A DNA stretch of 64,000 nt, taken from assembly GCA_900770725.1 (NCBI GenBank), contig CAAGLL010000007.1, forward strand, positions 41,726 to 105,725, in the 5' to 3' direction. Positions within the stretch are counted from its first letter, which is position 1. Each line of letters opens with the position of its first letter. The position numbers were made by a program, and so were the translations under genes. Source of the DNA: an uncultured Succinivibrio sp. (GTDB lineage: Bacteria > Pseudomonadota > Gammaproteobacteria > Enterobacterales > Succinivibrionaceae). Of the stretch, positions 16,079-24,036 are shown piece after piece. A model generated the notes under the pieces. It ran no database searches and was not told where the DNA came from. It was given only the letters and a program-made list of their open reading frames with translations.

Positions 16079-16819
16079 TTGAGAGCAAAGCTGTTCGCCC
16101 TGGTTCTCGCCGGGGCGCTGGCCCTGTGCGGATGCAGGGAGAACGTCTACTCCGGCGTGAGCGAGGACGACGCCAACGAGATGGTCTCGGCGCTGCTGCG
16201 CCGGGGCATCGACGCCCGGAAGGTCTCCGAGGGCAAGGGCGCTTTCAGCGTCAATGTCGAGCACGAGGATCTGGTGCGCTCGGTGGACATACTCAAGGAG
16301 AACTCACTGCCGCGGGCGACCTACCAGAGCCTGGGCACGGTGTTCACCGGGCAGGCGATGATCTCATCGCAGCTTGAGGAGCAGGCGCGTCTTGCCTATG
16401 CGCTCTCCGAGGAGCTTTCGGCCACCTTCGCGCGCATCGACGGCGTGCTCGACTCGCGCGTCCACGTGACCTTGGTGCAGCACGAGCAGTCAAGCGGGAT
16501 CACCACCCCGCCCTCGGCCGCGGTGTTCCTGCGCCACACCCCGGACTCGCCTGCGGTGCGCATGGAGAGCGACATCCGCCAGACCGCCTCCCGCGCAGTG
16601 CCCGGGCTCACCCCCGACCGCGTGAGCGTGATGTACGAGGAGTTCCGCGAGAAGGTGATCCCTCCTGCGGTGCACAAGGCCAAGTGGTACGAGCAGCCCT
16701 ACGCAATAGGCCTGCTCTCGGCGCTGGCCGCGCTTATCGCGGCCTTGGCGGCAGTGCTGGCGCTTGCGCGCATGGGGATCATCTCCGTAAGGCGCCGCGG
16801 CGATGGCGGGAAGCAATGA
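16079..16819 (+). CDS. sctJ: Type III secretion inner-ring lipoprotein SctJ
   Basis: Inner-membrane ring lipoprotein of 246 residues. It has a lipoprotein signal peptide with lipobox LCGC (lipidated Cys 19), two periplasmic ring-building domains (NEMVSALLRRGIDARKV; VDILKENSLPRATYQSLG) and a C-terminal membrane helix near residues 213-237. The conserved DGVLDSRVHVTLV block is present. The start is TTG 16079, preceded by GGAG at 16067-16070; frames reading from further upstream would bury the signal peptide. The next gene overlaps its stop. Confidence 0.96.
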   Translation: MRAKLFALVLAGALALCGCRENVYSGVSEDDANEMVSALLRRGIDARKVSEGKGAFSVNVEHEDLVRSVDILKENSLPRATYQSLGTVFTGQAMISSQLEEQARLAYALSEELSATFARIDGVLDSRVHVTLVQHEQSSGITTPPSAAVFLRHTPDSPAVRMESDIRQTASRAVPGLTPDRVSVMYEEFREKVIPPAVHKAKWYEQPYAIGLLSALAALIAALAAVLALARMGIISVRRRGDGGKQ

Positions 16820-17445
16820 GGCTCGAGTTTGCAAGTCTCCTCCTTTCAAAGGAGGGGGCGGTGCTCCTCGATGCGATCCTGGAGTTCAACGCCGGCTTTG
16901 CCGTCAGCAAGCCCGATCCGCCATTTGGCGGCCTCATGGCAAGGCTCAAGGCCGATCCGCGCGCCATGGCGCTGCTCAACCCTGAGCGCGCGGAGGGATT
17001 CTTTGACTTTGAAGAGCCGATCACCCGCCTGGCGCTTGTAGGCGGCAAGGCGCTTGAGGAGCTTGCGCGCAAGCTCTCATGCGTGATCTTCGCAGGCAGG
17101 ATCTCATCCTGCGTGAGGCGCGAGGAGGTTCTCGCGCTGAGGCAGGAGCTGTCAAATGAGGAGCTCGGGTTCGCGCGCGGCAGTGCGAGGTTCATGCTGG
17201 GACAAAAGGCCAGGCAGGCGCTTTGCGAGGGCTTTGCCTTTCCCGGCTCGATCCTCGACGCCGGGGCCTGGGCCCTCGCGGCAGTCGAGTCGGCCCTGCC
17301 TGATCCCGTGCGGCAGAGGCTCAATCCGCCGGCGCTTTCGCGTCCTGTCCCTGCAGGGGAGGCGCTCGACGCGCTCAAGGCGCTTTGCACGAGGCTTATG
17401 AGGCAATCGGGGGACGAGAGATGCCGGATGATTTTCAGCTTGTAA
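16816..17445 (+). CDS. sctK: Type III secretion cytoplasmic protein SctK (YscK)
   Basis: Sorting-platform adaptor of 209 residues, matching YscK in length and position between sctJ and sctL. Recognisable parts are an N-terminal helical region with FNAGFAVSKPDP and a central LSCVIFAGRISSCVRREEVLALRQEL stretch read across residues 90-120, close to the YscK 'I..v.lr..l' block. ATG 16816 overlaps the sctJ stop. It should bridge the SctD cytoplasmic domains and SctQ. Confidence 0.85.
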   Translation: MRLEFASLLLSKEGAVLLDAILEFNAGFAVSKPDPPFGGLMARLKADPRAMALLNPERAEGFFDFEEPITRLALVGGKALEELARKLSCVIFAGRISSCVRREEVLALRQELSNEELGFARGSARFMLGQKARQALCEGFAFPGSILDAGAWALAAVESALPDPVRQRLNPPALSRPVPAGEALDALKALCTRLMRQSGDERCRMIFSL

Positions 17446-18047
17446 AGGCGGCGGTCAAGCCAGGCCCCGGGGTGCATGTCGTAAAGAAGGACGACTACGC
17501 GGACTTCCGCGAAGCCTCAAGGCTCCTTGATCTCGTCAAGAAGGCCTCCGCCGACGCCGCCGAGCAGGCCAAGAAGGCCTACCTCGAGCAGCGCGAGCGC
17601 GGCTACAAGGAAGGGCTCGAGCAGGGGCGCGAGGAGTACTCCGAGAAGATCGTCGAGATGGTGATGAGCCAGGTCGACTCCATCGCCGCGCTTGAAAAGC
17701 AGCTCACCGACGCCGTCTACGACGCGGTCGTCAAGATCATCGGCAGCCTCGATAGGCGCGATCTCGTCGAGCGCGTGGTGCACCAGGGCCTCTCCTACGT
17801 GCGCGGCTGCAAGAGCATCACGCTGAGGGTGTGCCCCGACGATGAGAGGATCCTGCGCGCCTCCCTGGGCTCGGTGCTCGCCAACGGCCAGGGCGGCTAC
17901 GTTAGGCTGGCCGCCGATCCCAACCTCAGGGCCGGCGACTGCGTGCTCGAGACCGAGCAGGGCGTGGTCGAGTCCTCGCTCTCAACCCAGCTCAAGGTCC
18001 TGAGGAAGGCGCTAGACGCCAATCTGGAGAACAAGGGTGGCGCTTGA
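17421..18047 (+). CDS. sctL: Type III secretion stator protein SctL
   Basis: Peripheral stalk of the SctN ATPase (FliH/YscL family), 208 residues. The N-terminal region is followed by a long charged coiled coil (about residues 35-85, KKAYLEQRERGYKEGLEQGR with the FliH-like GYxxGxxxG pattern) and a C-terminal domain including VHQGLSYVRG and LRAGDCVLETEQGVVESSL, a strong family signature. ATG 17421 has GGGACGAGAG just upstream and overlaps sctK by 25 bases. It overlaps the sctN start. Confidence 0.94.
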   Translation: MPDDFQLVKAAVKPGPGVHVVKKDDYADFREASRLLDLVKKASADAAEQAKKAYLEQRERGYKEGLEQGREEYSEKIVEMVMSQVDSIAALEKQLTDAVYDAVVKIIGSLDRRDLVERVVHQGLSYVRGCKSITLRVCPDDERILRASLGSVLANGQGGYVRLAADPNLRAGDCVLETEQGVVESSLSTQLKVLRKALDANLENKGGA

Positions 18048-19353
18048 GTACATAGGCAGGATGATCGCCGAGGCCGTGGACCGGGCGCAGACGGTGCAGG
18101 TGCGCGGCCGCGTCGAGGAGGTGGTCGGGACCATCATCCGGGCGGTGGTGCCCGAGGTCAAGGTCGGCGAGCTGTGCATCCTGAGGAACCCTGGCACCAG
18201 CTGGCAACTCAAGGCCGAGGTGGTCGGCTTCTCGAAGAACACCGCGCTTCTGACCCCGCTTGGCGATCTCGAGGGGATCTCCTTCCACACCGAGGTGATC
18301 CCGACTGGGCACGTGCTCACGGTTCCGGTGGGGCGCGAGCTTCTTGGGCGGGTCATCAACGGCGTGGGCGAGAGCGCCGACGGCAAGGGGCCGCTGGGCA
18401 CCCACGAGTCATATCCAGTCTACGCCGATCCGCCCCCCGCGATGACCCGCAAGCTCATCACCAAGCCCATCAGCCTGGGGCTGAGGGTGCTCGACGGCAT
18501 GCTCACCTGCGGGCAGGGCCAGAGGCTGGGCATCTTTGCTGCCGCAGGCGGCGGCAAGTCCACCTTGCTCTCATCGATCATCAAGGGCTGCTCGGCGCAG
18601 GTGTGCGTGCTCGCGCTCATCGGCGAGCGCGGACGCGAGGTGCGCGAGTTCATCGAGCACGATCTGGGGCCCGAGGGCATGAAGAAGACCGTGCTGGTGG
18701 TCTCGACCTCAGACCGCTCCTCGATGGAGCGTCTCAAGGCCGCCTACACCGCGACCGCGGTCGCCGAGTACTTCCGCGATCAGGGGATGAGCGTGCTTTT
18801 GATGATGGACAGCGTGACCCGCTTCGGGCGCGCCCAGCGCGAGATCGGCCTCGCCGCAGGCGAGCCGCCGACCCGCCGCGGCTTCCCGCCCTCGGTGTTC
18901 TCCGAGCTGCCAAAGCTCATGGAGCGCGCCGGAAACTCCGACAAGGGCTCGATCACCGCGCTCTACACGGTGCTCGTCGAAGGCGACGACATGACCGAGC
19001 CCATCGCCGACGAGACGCGCTCGATCCTGGACGGGCACATCATCCTCTCCCGCGCGCTTGCCGCAAAGAACCACTACCCGGCCATCGACGTGCTCGCCTC
19101 GGTCTCGAGGGTCATGAACCAGATAGTCACGAAGGAGCACAAGCAGGCGGCCGCGAAGCTGCGCGCGATCCTCGCCAAGTACCAGCAGATAGAGCTCCTG
19201 GTGCAGCTAGGCGAGTACAAGCGCGGGGCCGATCCTGAGGCCGACTCGGCGCTCGACCACATCGATCGCGTGAATGCCTTCCTAAGGCAGGGGCTTGACG
19301 AGCGCTCAAGCTTTGAGGAGACGCTGAAGGCCCTTGAGCAGGCGGTGCTCTGA
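18037..19353 (+). CDS. sctN: Type III secretion ATPase SctN
   Basis: Hexameric ATPase that strips chaperones from substrates, 438 residues. Walker A AAGGGKST is at residues 169-176, Walker B LLMMDSVTRFGRAQREIGLA follows near residue 250, and the GEPPTRRGFPPSVFSELP block is typical of SctN/FliI. The C-terminal helical part ends in SFEETLKALEQ. GTG 18037 overlaps sctL by 11 bases. It is the last gene of the sctW operon; the phosphatase gene on the other strand ends 2 bases beyond its stop. Confidence 0.98.
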   Translation: MALEYIGRMIAEAVDRAQTVQVRGRVEEVVGTIIRAVVPEVKVGELCILRNPGTSWQLKAEVVGFSKNTALLTPLGDLEGISFHTEVIPTGHVLTVPVGRELLGRVINGVGESADGKGPLGTHESYPVYADPPPAMTRKLITKPISLGLRVLDGMLTCGQGQRLGIFAAAGGGKSTLLSSIIKGCSAQVCVLALIGERGREVREFIEHDLGPEGMKKTVLVVSTSDRSSMERLKAAYTATAVAEYFRDQGMSVLLMMDSVTRFGRAQREIGLAAGEPPTRRGFPPSVFSELPKLMERAGNSDKGSITALYTVLVEGDDMTEPIADETRSILDGHIILSRALAAKNHYPAIDVLASVSRVMNQIVTKEHKQAAAKLRAILAKYQQIELLVQLGEYKRGADPEADSALDHIDRVNAFLRQGLDERSSFEETLKALEQAVL

Positions 19354-19355
19354 CC

Positions 19356-21251
19356 TCAGCGGCAGGCCACGCTCAAAAGCGTGATGTCGTCTGACTGCTC
19401 GGCGCTGCCGCGGTGGGCGGCGACCGAGGCGAGGATCGCCTGGTTGAGGTCCGACGCCCCGCTATCGCGGTGCTCCAGCACCACCTTGCGCAAGGCCTCC
19501 TCCCCGTAGAGCTCGCCCTTCGCGTCCATCGCCTCGCTGATCCCGTCGGTGTAGATGACGAGCCGGTCGCCCTTTGCAAGCGCGCCTTCGAACTGCTTGA
19601 ACTCGTAGCCCTCCACGACGCCGCAGGCAGGGCCGCTCAAGCCTTCAAGCTCAGTGATCCCGCCATCCTTGCAGATCATGGGCCTGCAGTGCCCGGCGTT
19701 GGCGTAGCGCAGAAAGCCGTCCTTCTTGCTCACAGTGATGATGAGCAGCGTCACGAACATCAAATTGGGGTTGTGCTCGGAGAGCATCGCGTTGACGCGA
19801 TTCATAGTTGCCGCAGGCTCCATGCCCAGGCCGATGCACTGCCTGATGATGGTGACCGTGGTGGTCATGAAGAGCGCCGCCGGCACGCCCTTGCCCGAGA
19901 CGTCGCCGATGACCAGCGTCAGGCTCTCGGGATCCTGGATTATGTCGAACAGGTCTCCCCCGACTTCCTTTGCCGGGAGCAGGTAGGCTGCTATCTCAAA
20001 GGGGAAGGAGGCCTCGTAGCTTGGGATACTGGGGAGCATGCCGCTTTGGATCTCGGCTGCAGCCGAGAGCTCGCCTTCAAGCAGCTTCTGCCTGGCCTGG
20101 GTCCGCATGGCAGAGGAGATGCTGTCGTTGAGCGATCTGGCCATGTGCCTTATGGCGGAGGCCACCATTCCGGTCTCGCTTCCATCCTCAGGCAGGGCTT
20201 GGGCGGCGGCGAGGATGGTCGCAGGATCGCTGGGATCGGCCCTTGAGATCTCAAGCGCGGCATCTGCGACCTGGCGCAGCGGGTGCACGAGCCTTGAGAC
20301 TAGGAAGGCTGCCGCCGCAAGGGCCGGCGCCAGGATCGCCAGGGCGATGAGCAGGATGTGGAAGAGCGTGCGGTAGAGCGGGGCGAGCACCTCGTCGCGG
20401 TCGGAGAGGCACACCACCTTCCACTCGAAGGGCCCGAAGTCCGAGGTCTTGATGAGGAAGTCGCGGCCGTTGAGCTCAACTTCGTGCCTGCCTCCTGCGG
20501 GGATCTTGAAGGCCGCAGGGTCGAACGCGGGGATGGCAGGCGAGAGTGCGTCGTCCCCGATCAGGACCTTGCCCTCCCTGTCCGAGATGAGCACGTAGCG
20601 GCCCGCGACGCGCTCGCTTATCGAGTCGATGATGATCTTGATGCCCGAGAGCACCTGCTCGCCGCCCCTGCCGTACTGCTCCTTGAGATCGGACACGTCG
20701 CGCAGCAGCACGGCGAGCCGGCCCTGAGCGCCGGTGGGGCTTACTGCGGCGACCGATGAGATCCCCTTGAGGAAATAGGTGCCGGTGCGTCCGTCGCGCT
20801 CGGCGTCCTTTAGGATCGCAAAGAGGGGCTTTCCCGTGGTGTCGGTCTCATTTAAGAGCGCAGGCGGGATGCGGGGCCCCGGGCCCCTGCCTGTGAGGTA
20901 GGCCTTGACCTTGAAGCGCTCCTCGGATGAGGCGATGAAGGATTGGATCAGGGCCTGGCCGCCTGCGTCAGTTGCGTTGGCGCCAAGGTCTCCCAGCACG
21001 CTTGAAAGCTTTGAGATCTGGGATCGTATCTCCATGAAGTACTGGATCTCGGAGTTTAGGTACGAGAAGTAGGTGGCGTCGATGCCGTCGCTTATGAGCA
21101 TGGCCTGTCGGGTGAGCGCCCGGCCCTCCGTGAAGAGGTAGGCGTTTTTCTGGAACGTCATCATGTAGGCGCAGAACAGCGCCATCGGCAGCAGCACCGC
21201 CATGGCGGTGAGCGCGAAGATCCTTTGCTTGAGGTTCATGTGGAGGCTCAT
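19356..21251 (-). CDS. RsbU/BtrU-like sensor PP2C phosphatase (SpoIIE family)
   Basis: Membrane phosphatase of 631 residues. It has one N-terminal membrane helix (about 10-30), a periplasmic sensory region to about residue 290, a second membrane helix, a HAMP-like linker (LVSRLVHPLRQVADAALEIS), and a SpoIIE/PP2C domain from about residue 400 with metal-binding KEVGGDLFDI and IGDVSGKGVPAALFM. Such enzymes dephosphorylate STAS anti-anti-sigma factors. It shares an operon with a lytic transglycosylase, an RsbW-like kinase and a STAS protein, the set known as BtrU/BtrW/BtrV in Bordetella T3SS control. The start overlaps the transglycosylase stop (ATGA). Confidence 0.9.
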   Translation of the reverse strand: MSLHMNLKQRIFALTAMAVLLPMALFCAYMMTFQKNAYLFTEGRALTRQAMLISDGIDATYFSYLNSEIQYFMEIRSQISKLSSVLGDLGANATDAGGQALIQSFIASSEERFKVKAYLTGRGPGPRIPPALLNETDTTGKPLFAILKDAERDGRTGTYFLKGISSVAAVSPTGAQGRLAVLLRDVSDLKEQYGRGGEQVLSGIKIIIDSISERVAGRYVLISDREGKVLIGDDALSPAIPAFDPAAFKIPAGGRHEVELNGRDFLIKTSDFGPFEWKVVCLSDRDEVLAPLYRTLFHILLIALAILAPALAAAAFLVSRLVHPLRQVADAALEISRADPSDPATILAAAQALPEDGSETGMVASAIRHMARSLNDSISSAMRTQARQKLLEGELSAAAEIQSGMLPSIPSYEASFPFEIAAYLLPAKEVGGDLFDIIQDPESLTLVIGDVSGKGVPAALFMTTTVTIIRQCIGLGMEPAATMNRVNAMLSEHNPNLMFVTLLIITVSKKDGFLRYANAGHCRPMICKDGGITELEGLSGPACGVVEGYEFKQFEGALAKGDRLVIYTDGISEAMDAKGELYGEEALRKVVLEHRDSGASDLNQAILASVAAHRGSAEQSDDITLLSVACR

Positions 21252-21919
21252 CTTGAAGTTGCGCGAAGGTTCAGCGCGGCATATCGGGACATCACCTTGG
21301 AGACGAAGGCGGCCGTCTCCGGATAGTCCGGGATCCCGCCTGCGCGCTCGACGGCGCCGGGGCCTGCGTTGTAGGCGGCAAGCGCCAGCTCGAGCGCGCC
21401 GAAGCGCGAGATCATCGACATCAAGTAGCGCGCCCCGGCGCGCAGGTTCTCGTCAGGGTCGAATGGATCGGCCACCCCAAGCTCGCTTGCGGTCTTGGGC
21501 ATGAGCTGCATGAGCCCCTGCGCGCCCTTTTGCGACACCGCTCCAGCGATGAGTCCGGACTCGGTCTCGGCCACCGCCTGCACGAGGGCGGGCGGCAGCC
21601 CGGCCGACCTTGCCGCGTCCTTGATCCTGGGCAGCAGGTCCGAGAGCGCGGCGCGAAGCGAGCCCTCGCTTGCGATGTAGGGCAGGCTCACCATGTGCGA
21701 GCGCCTTAAGAGCGAGGCGTACTTTGAGAGGGAGTAGACGTCCATCGTGTCGATGAGCATCTGCCGCCTGGGCGCGGCGCCAAGCGGAACGGCCCGCACC
21801 TCGGAGGTCTCGACCTCCAAGGTGGGTTCCTGCGCCACCGGCGCCGCTGCCGCCAAATGGGCGGCGCATGCCGCAGCCAGCGCGCAGGCTGCCAGGGCGC
21901 AGGCCTTAGGATGCGGCAT
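21248..21919 (-). CDS. Lytic transglycosylase (SLT domain), T3SS-associated
   Basis: Periplasmic peptidoglycan-cleaving enzyme, 223 residues. A signal peptide (Ala/Cys-rich core ending near AHLAAAAPVAQ) precedes an SLT domain with catalytic Glu in AVAETESGLIAGAVS, the GAQGLMQLMPKTA motif and LALAAYNAGPGAVER. Enzymes of this type (IpgF, EtgA) open the wall for the secretion apparatus. The gene is embedded between the PP2C and kinase genes with short overlaps at both ends, indicating tight co-expression with the regulatory module. Confidence 0.93.
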   Translation of the reverse strand: MPHPKACALAACALAAACAAHLAAAAPVAQEPTLEVETSEVRAVPLGAAPRRQMLIDTMDVYSLSKYASLLRRSHMVSLPYIASEGSLRAALSDLLPRIKDAARSAGLPPALVQAVAETESGLIAGAVSQKGAQGLMQLMPKTASELGVADPFDPDENLRAGARYLMSMISRFGALELALAAYNAGPGAVERAGGIPDYPETAAFVSKVMSRYAALNLRATSR

Positions 21920-22346
21920 CTTGCGGGGCTTTGGGATCGATGTAGATGGTGACCATGTTGCGATCCTCGAGCCTGCAGTAGGCGTAGTGGGTCGCTATCT
22001 CCTTGACCAGGAAGATCCCGAGGCCCCCCACGGCGCGCTCGTCGAGGTCGGCTGAGATGTCAGGCTCCCCGACCTCGATGAAGGGATCGTAGGGCGAGCC
22101 CTGGTCGATGATGGTCAGCTGCACCATCTGGCGCGAGTCGAAGGTCGCGGTGCCGCAGATGAACTCGGCGGTGCCGCCGCTTTTTCCCTTGTAGGCGTAG
22201 TTGACCACGTTGGTGAGCAGCTCCTCCACGACAAGCTGGGTCTTGAGCAGCAAAGGCTCGAGATCGCCCGTGAGCGTGGACTTGAGCACCGAGTTCACGT
22301 AGCTGAGCTCGTCGATGCTCGCAGGGAGGGTCATGCGCTTCATCAT
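21906..22346 (-). CDS. RsbW/BtrW-like anti-sigma serine kinase
   Basis: GHKL-type (HATPase_c_2) protein of 146 residues. It has an N box LLLKTQLVVEELLTNVVNYAY (Glu and Asn for Mg-ATP), a G1 box TIIDQGSPYDP and a G2 box ERAVGGLGIFLVKEI. Family members phosphorylate a STAS antagonist and may bind a sigma factor. It follows the STAS gene by 3 bases and overlaps the transglycosylase by 14. No sigma factor gene is present in the window, so its final target is unknown. Confidence 0.9.
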   Translation of the reverse strand: MMKRMTLPASIDELSYVNSVLKSTLTGDLEPLLLKTQLVVEELLTNVVNYAYKGKSGGTAEFICGTATFDSRQMVQLTIIDQGSPYDPFIEVGEPDISADLDERAVGGLGIFLVKEIATHYAYCRLEDRNMVTIYIDPKAPQDAAS

Positions 22347-22349
22347 CTG

Positions 22350-22691
22350 TCATGCTCCAGCGGCGGATAGCGCCTCGTCCAGGGTGTCCTTGATGGTGAG
22401 GATCATCGAAAAGCCCGAGATCTTGAGGACCTCGAGCACGGCGGGCCTGATGGAGCACAGGCAGAGCGCCACTCCAGCGGCCTTGGAATTCTTGGCAAGC
22501 TTGAGGATCGCCCTGAGTCCCGCCGAGCTGATGTACTCAAGCCCCTCGAGGCTGAGCACGATGCCCTTGAAGCCGCCGTCCTGGGGCAGCGCGAGCATCT
22601 GCTTTTCAAATTCTCCCACGCTCACCGCGTCAAGCCGCCCTGACACGCTGGCGACGCACACACCGGAGCGCTCCTGCTTAGATATCTCCAT
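22350..22691 (-). CDS. STAS anti-anti-sigma factor (BtrV/SpoIIAA-like)
   Basis: STAS-domain protein of 113 residues and first gene of the regulatory operon. The conserved phospho-acceptor region YISSAGLRAI puts the likely acceptor at Ser 55 (or Ser 56). It would be phosphorylated by the kinase at 21906 and dephosphorylated by the phosphatase at 19356, a complete partner switch. The operon is divergent from sctS across about 230 bases. Confidence 0.92.
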   Translation of the reverse strand: MEISKQERSGVCVASVSGRLDAVSVGEFEKQMLALPQDGGFKGIVLSLEGLEYISSAGLRAILKLAKNSKAAGVALCLCSIRPAVLEVLKISGFSMILTIKDTLDEALSAAGA

Positions 22692-22921
22692 GCTGCCGAC
22701 CTTTGATGAAAAAATGGGTGGAAACTGTATTCCTTTGTCTTTGCTTGAACTTGATCATATCATTTAAAAAAAAGCCAGGGCCCCGGAAGGGCGCGCGGGG
22801 CAGGGGCTTTTGCCTGAAAGTTTGGCACAGGTCAGAAAATCGCCCCCGCGCGCTCCCCTATCATGGGGGCAGGCGCCCGTTTAAGCGGGCGGAATGAGGA
22901 CTTTTCAAGAGGAGGGGCATC

Positions 22922-23185
22922 GTGCAGCCTGCTGTGATCGAACTGGTGTCGCAGGGCATGTACCTCGTGCTGCTGCTCTCGATGCCGCCCATCATCGTCG
23001 CCTCGGTGTGCGGCGTGCTCCTGAGCCTGGTGCAGGCCATAACCCAGATCCAGGAGCAGACGCTCTCCTTTGGCATCAAGCTAATAGCCGTGGGCGCGAC
23101 GCTCTTTTTGACCGCGGGGTGGATGAGCTCTGAGATCATCGCCTTCGGCAAGGAGCTGTTCGAGCGCTTCTACCTTCTGCAGTGA
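22922..23185 (+). CDS. sctS: Type III secretion export protein SctS
   Basis: Small inner-membrane export-gate subunit of 87 residues (FliQ family) with two membrane helices and the conserved PPIIVASVCGVLLSLVQAIT then QIQEQTLSF block. GTG 22922 is preceded by AGAGGAGGGG. The stop overlaps the sctT start. It begins a two-gene unit separated from sctR by the MFS gene, whereas sctRST are normally contiguous. Confidence 0.96.
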   Translation: MQPAVIELVSQGMYLVLLLSMPPIIVASVCGVLLSLVQAITQIQEQTLSFGIKLIAVGATLFLTAGWMSSEIIAFGKELFERFYLLQ

Positions 23186-24027
23186 CGATGGACGGCGCCT
23201 TAAGAGAGCTTCTGCAGCTCGTGTCGGATCCGGCCTTCCACGACTGGATGTACACGCTCGCGCTCTCGCTTCCGAGGATCATGATGGTGGCCTCGTTCGC
23301 CCCGTTCTTCGCGCCGGGGGTCAGCGGGCCGCTGCGGCTCTCGCTGTGCCTGGCCTTCATGCTCCCGCTGATGCCGCTCACCCACTTCCAGATATTGCAG
23401 CTTTTAGAGGACGGCAATCCCGGGATCCTGATCCTAGCCGCCCTCATCCTGAAGGAGGCCTTCATCGGGCTGCTCATGGGCTACGTGGCGGGGCTTGTGT
23501 TCTACGCGGCGATGAACGCCGGCATGATCGCCGACAACCAGCGCGGCGCCTCGCAGGCTTTGGGATCGGACATCCTCACGGGGGACCAGAACTCGCCATT
23601 CGGGTCGGTGCTCTTCCTGTCGATGGTGGTGCTCTTCTTCTCATCTGGAGGCTGCCTTGCCTTCGTGGCGCTGCTCTACCATAGCTACGCGGCCTGGCCG
23701 GTCGCCTCGATGGCCCCGGCGCTGTGGTCCTCCAATGCCTCCGTGCTTGCGGCAACTGGCTTCAACCGCATGATGGAGCTGAGCCTCTCCATAGGCGCCC
23801 CCTTCATCATCGCCGCGCTCCTGTGCGACATCTCGCTCGGGCTCATCAACCGCTTCGCCCCGCAGCTCAATGTCTTCGTGATCTCCATGGCGGTCAAGAG
23901 CGGGATCTGCGCCATCCTCGCGCTCATATTCATAAGCCCGTTCGCCGGCCTGGGGCCCTTGTACATCAGCGAGGGCGGGGAGATGCTCAAGACCTTGATG
24001 ACCGTGCTCGCCTCATCGCCAATCTGA
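23182..24027 (+). CDS. sctT: Type III secretion export protein SctT
   Basis: FliR-family export-gate protein, 281 residues with about six membrane segments. Typical blocks are LPRIMMVASFAPFF, LCLAFMLPLMPL, LKEAFIGLLMGYVAGLVFYA and IADNQRGASQALG. The start may be GTG 23182, which overlaps the sctS stop as GTGA, or ATG 23188; no ribosome site clearly decides. It completes the SctRST export channel with sctS and the more distant sctR. Confidence 0.96.
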   Translation: MTMDGALRELLQLVSDPAFHDWMYTLALSLPRIMMVASFAPFFAPGVSGPLRLSLCLAFMLPLMPLTHFQILQLLEDGNPGILILAALILKEAFIGLLMGYVAGLVFYAAMNAGMIADNQRGASQALGSDILTGDQNSPFGSVLFLSMVVLFFSSGGCLAFVALLYHSYAAWPVASMAPALWSSNASVLAATGFNRMMELSLSIGAPFIIAALLCDISLGLINRFAPQLNVFVISMAVKSGICAILALIFISPFAGLGPLYISEGGEMLKTLMTVLASSPI

Positions 24028-24036
24028 AGGGCGGCA

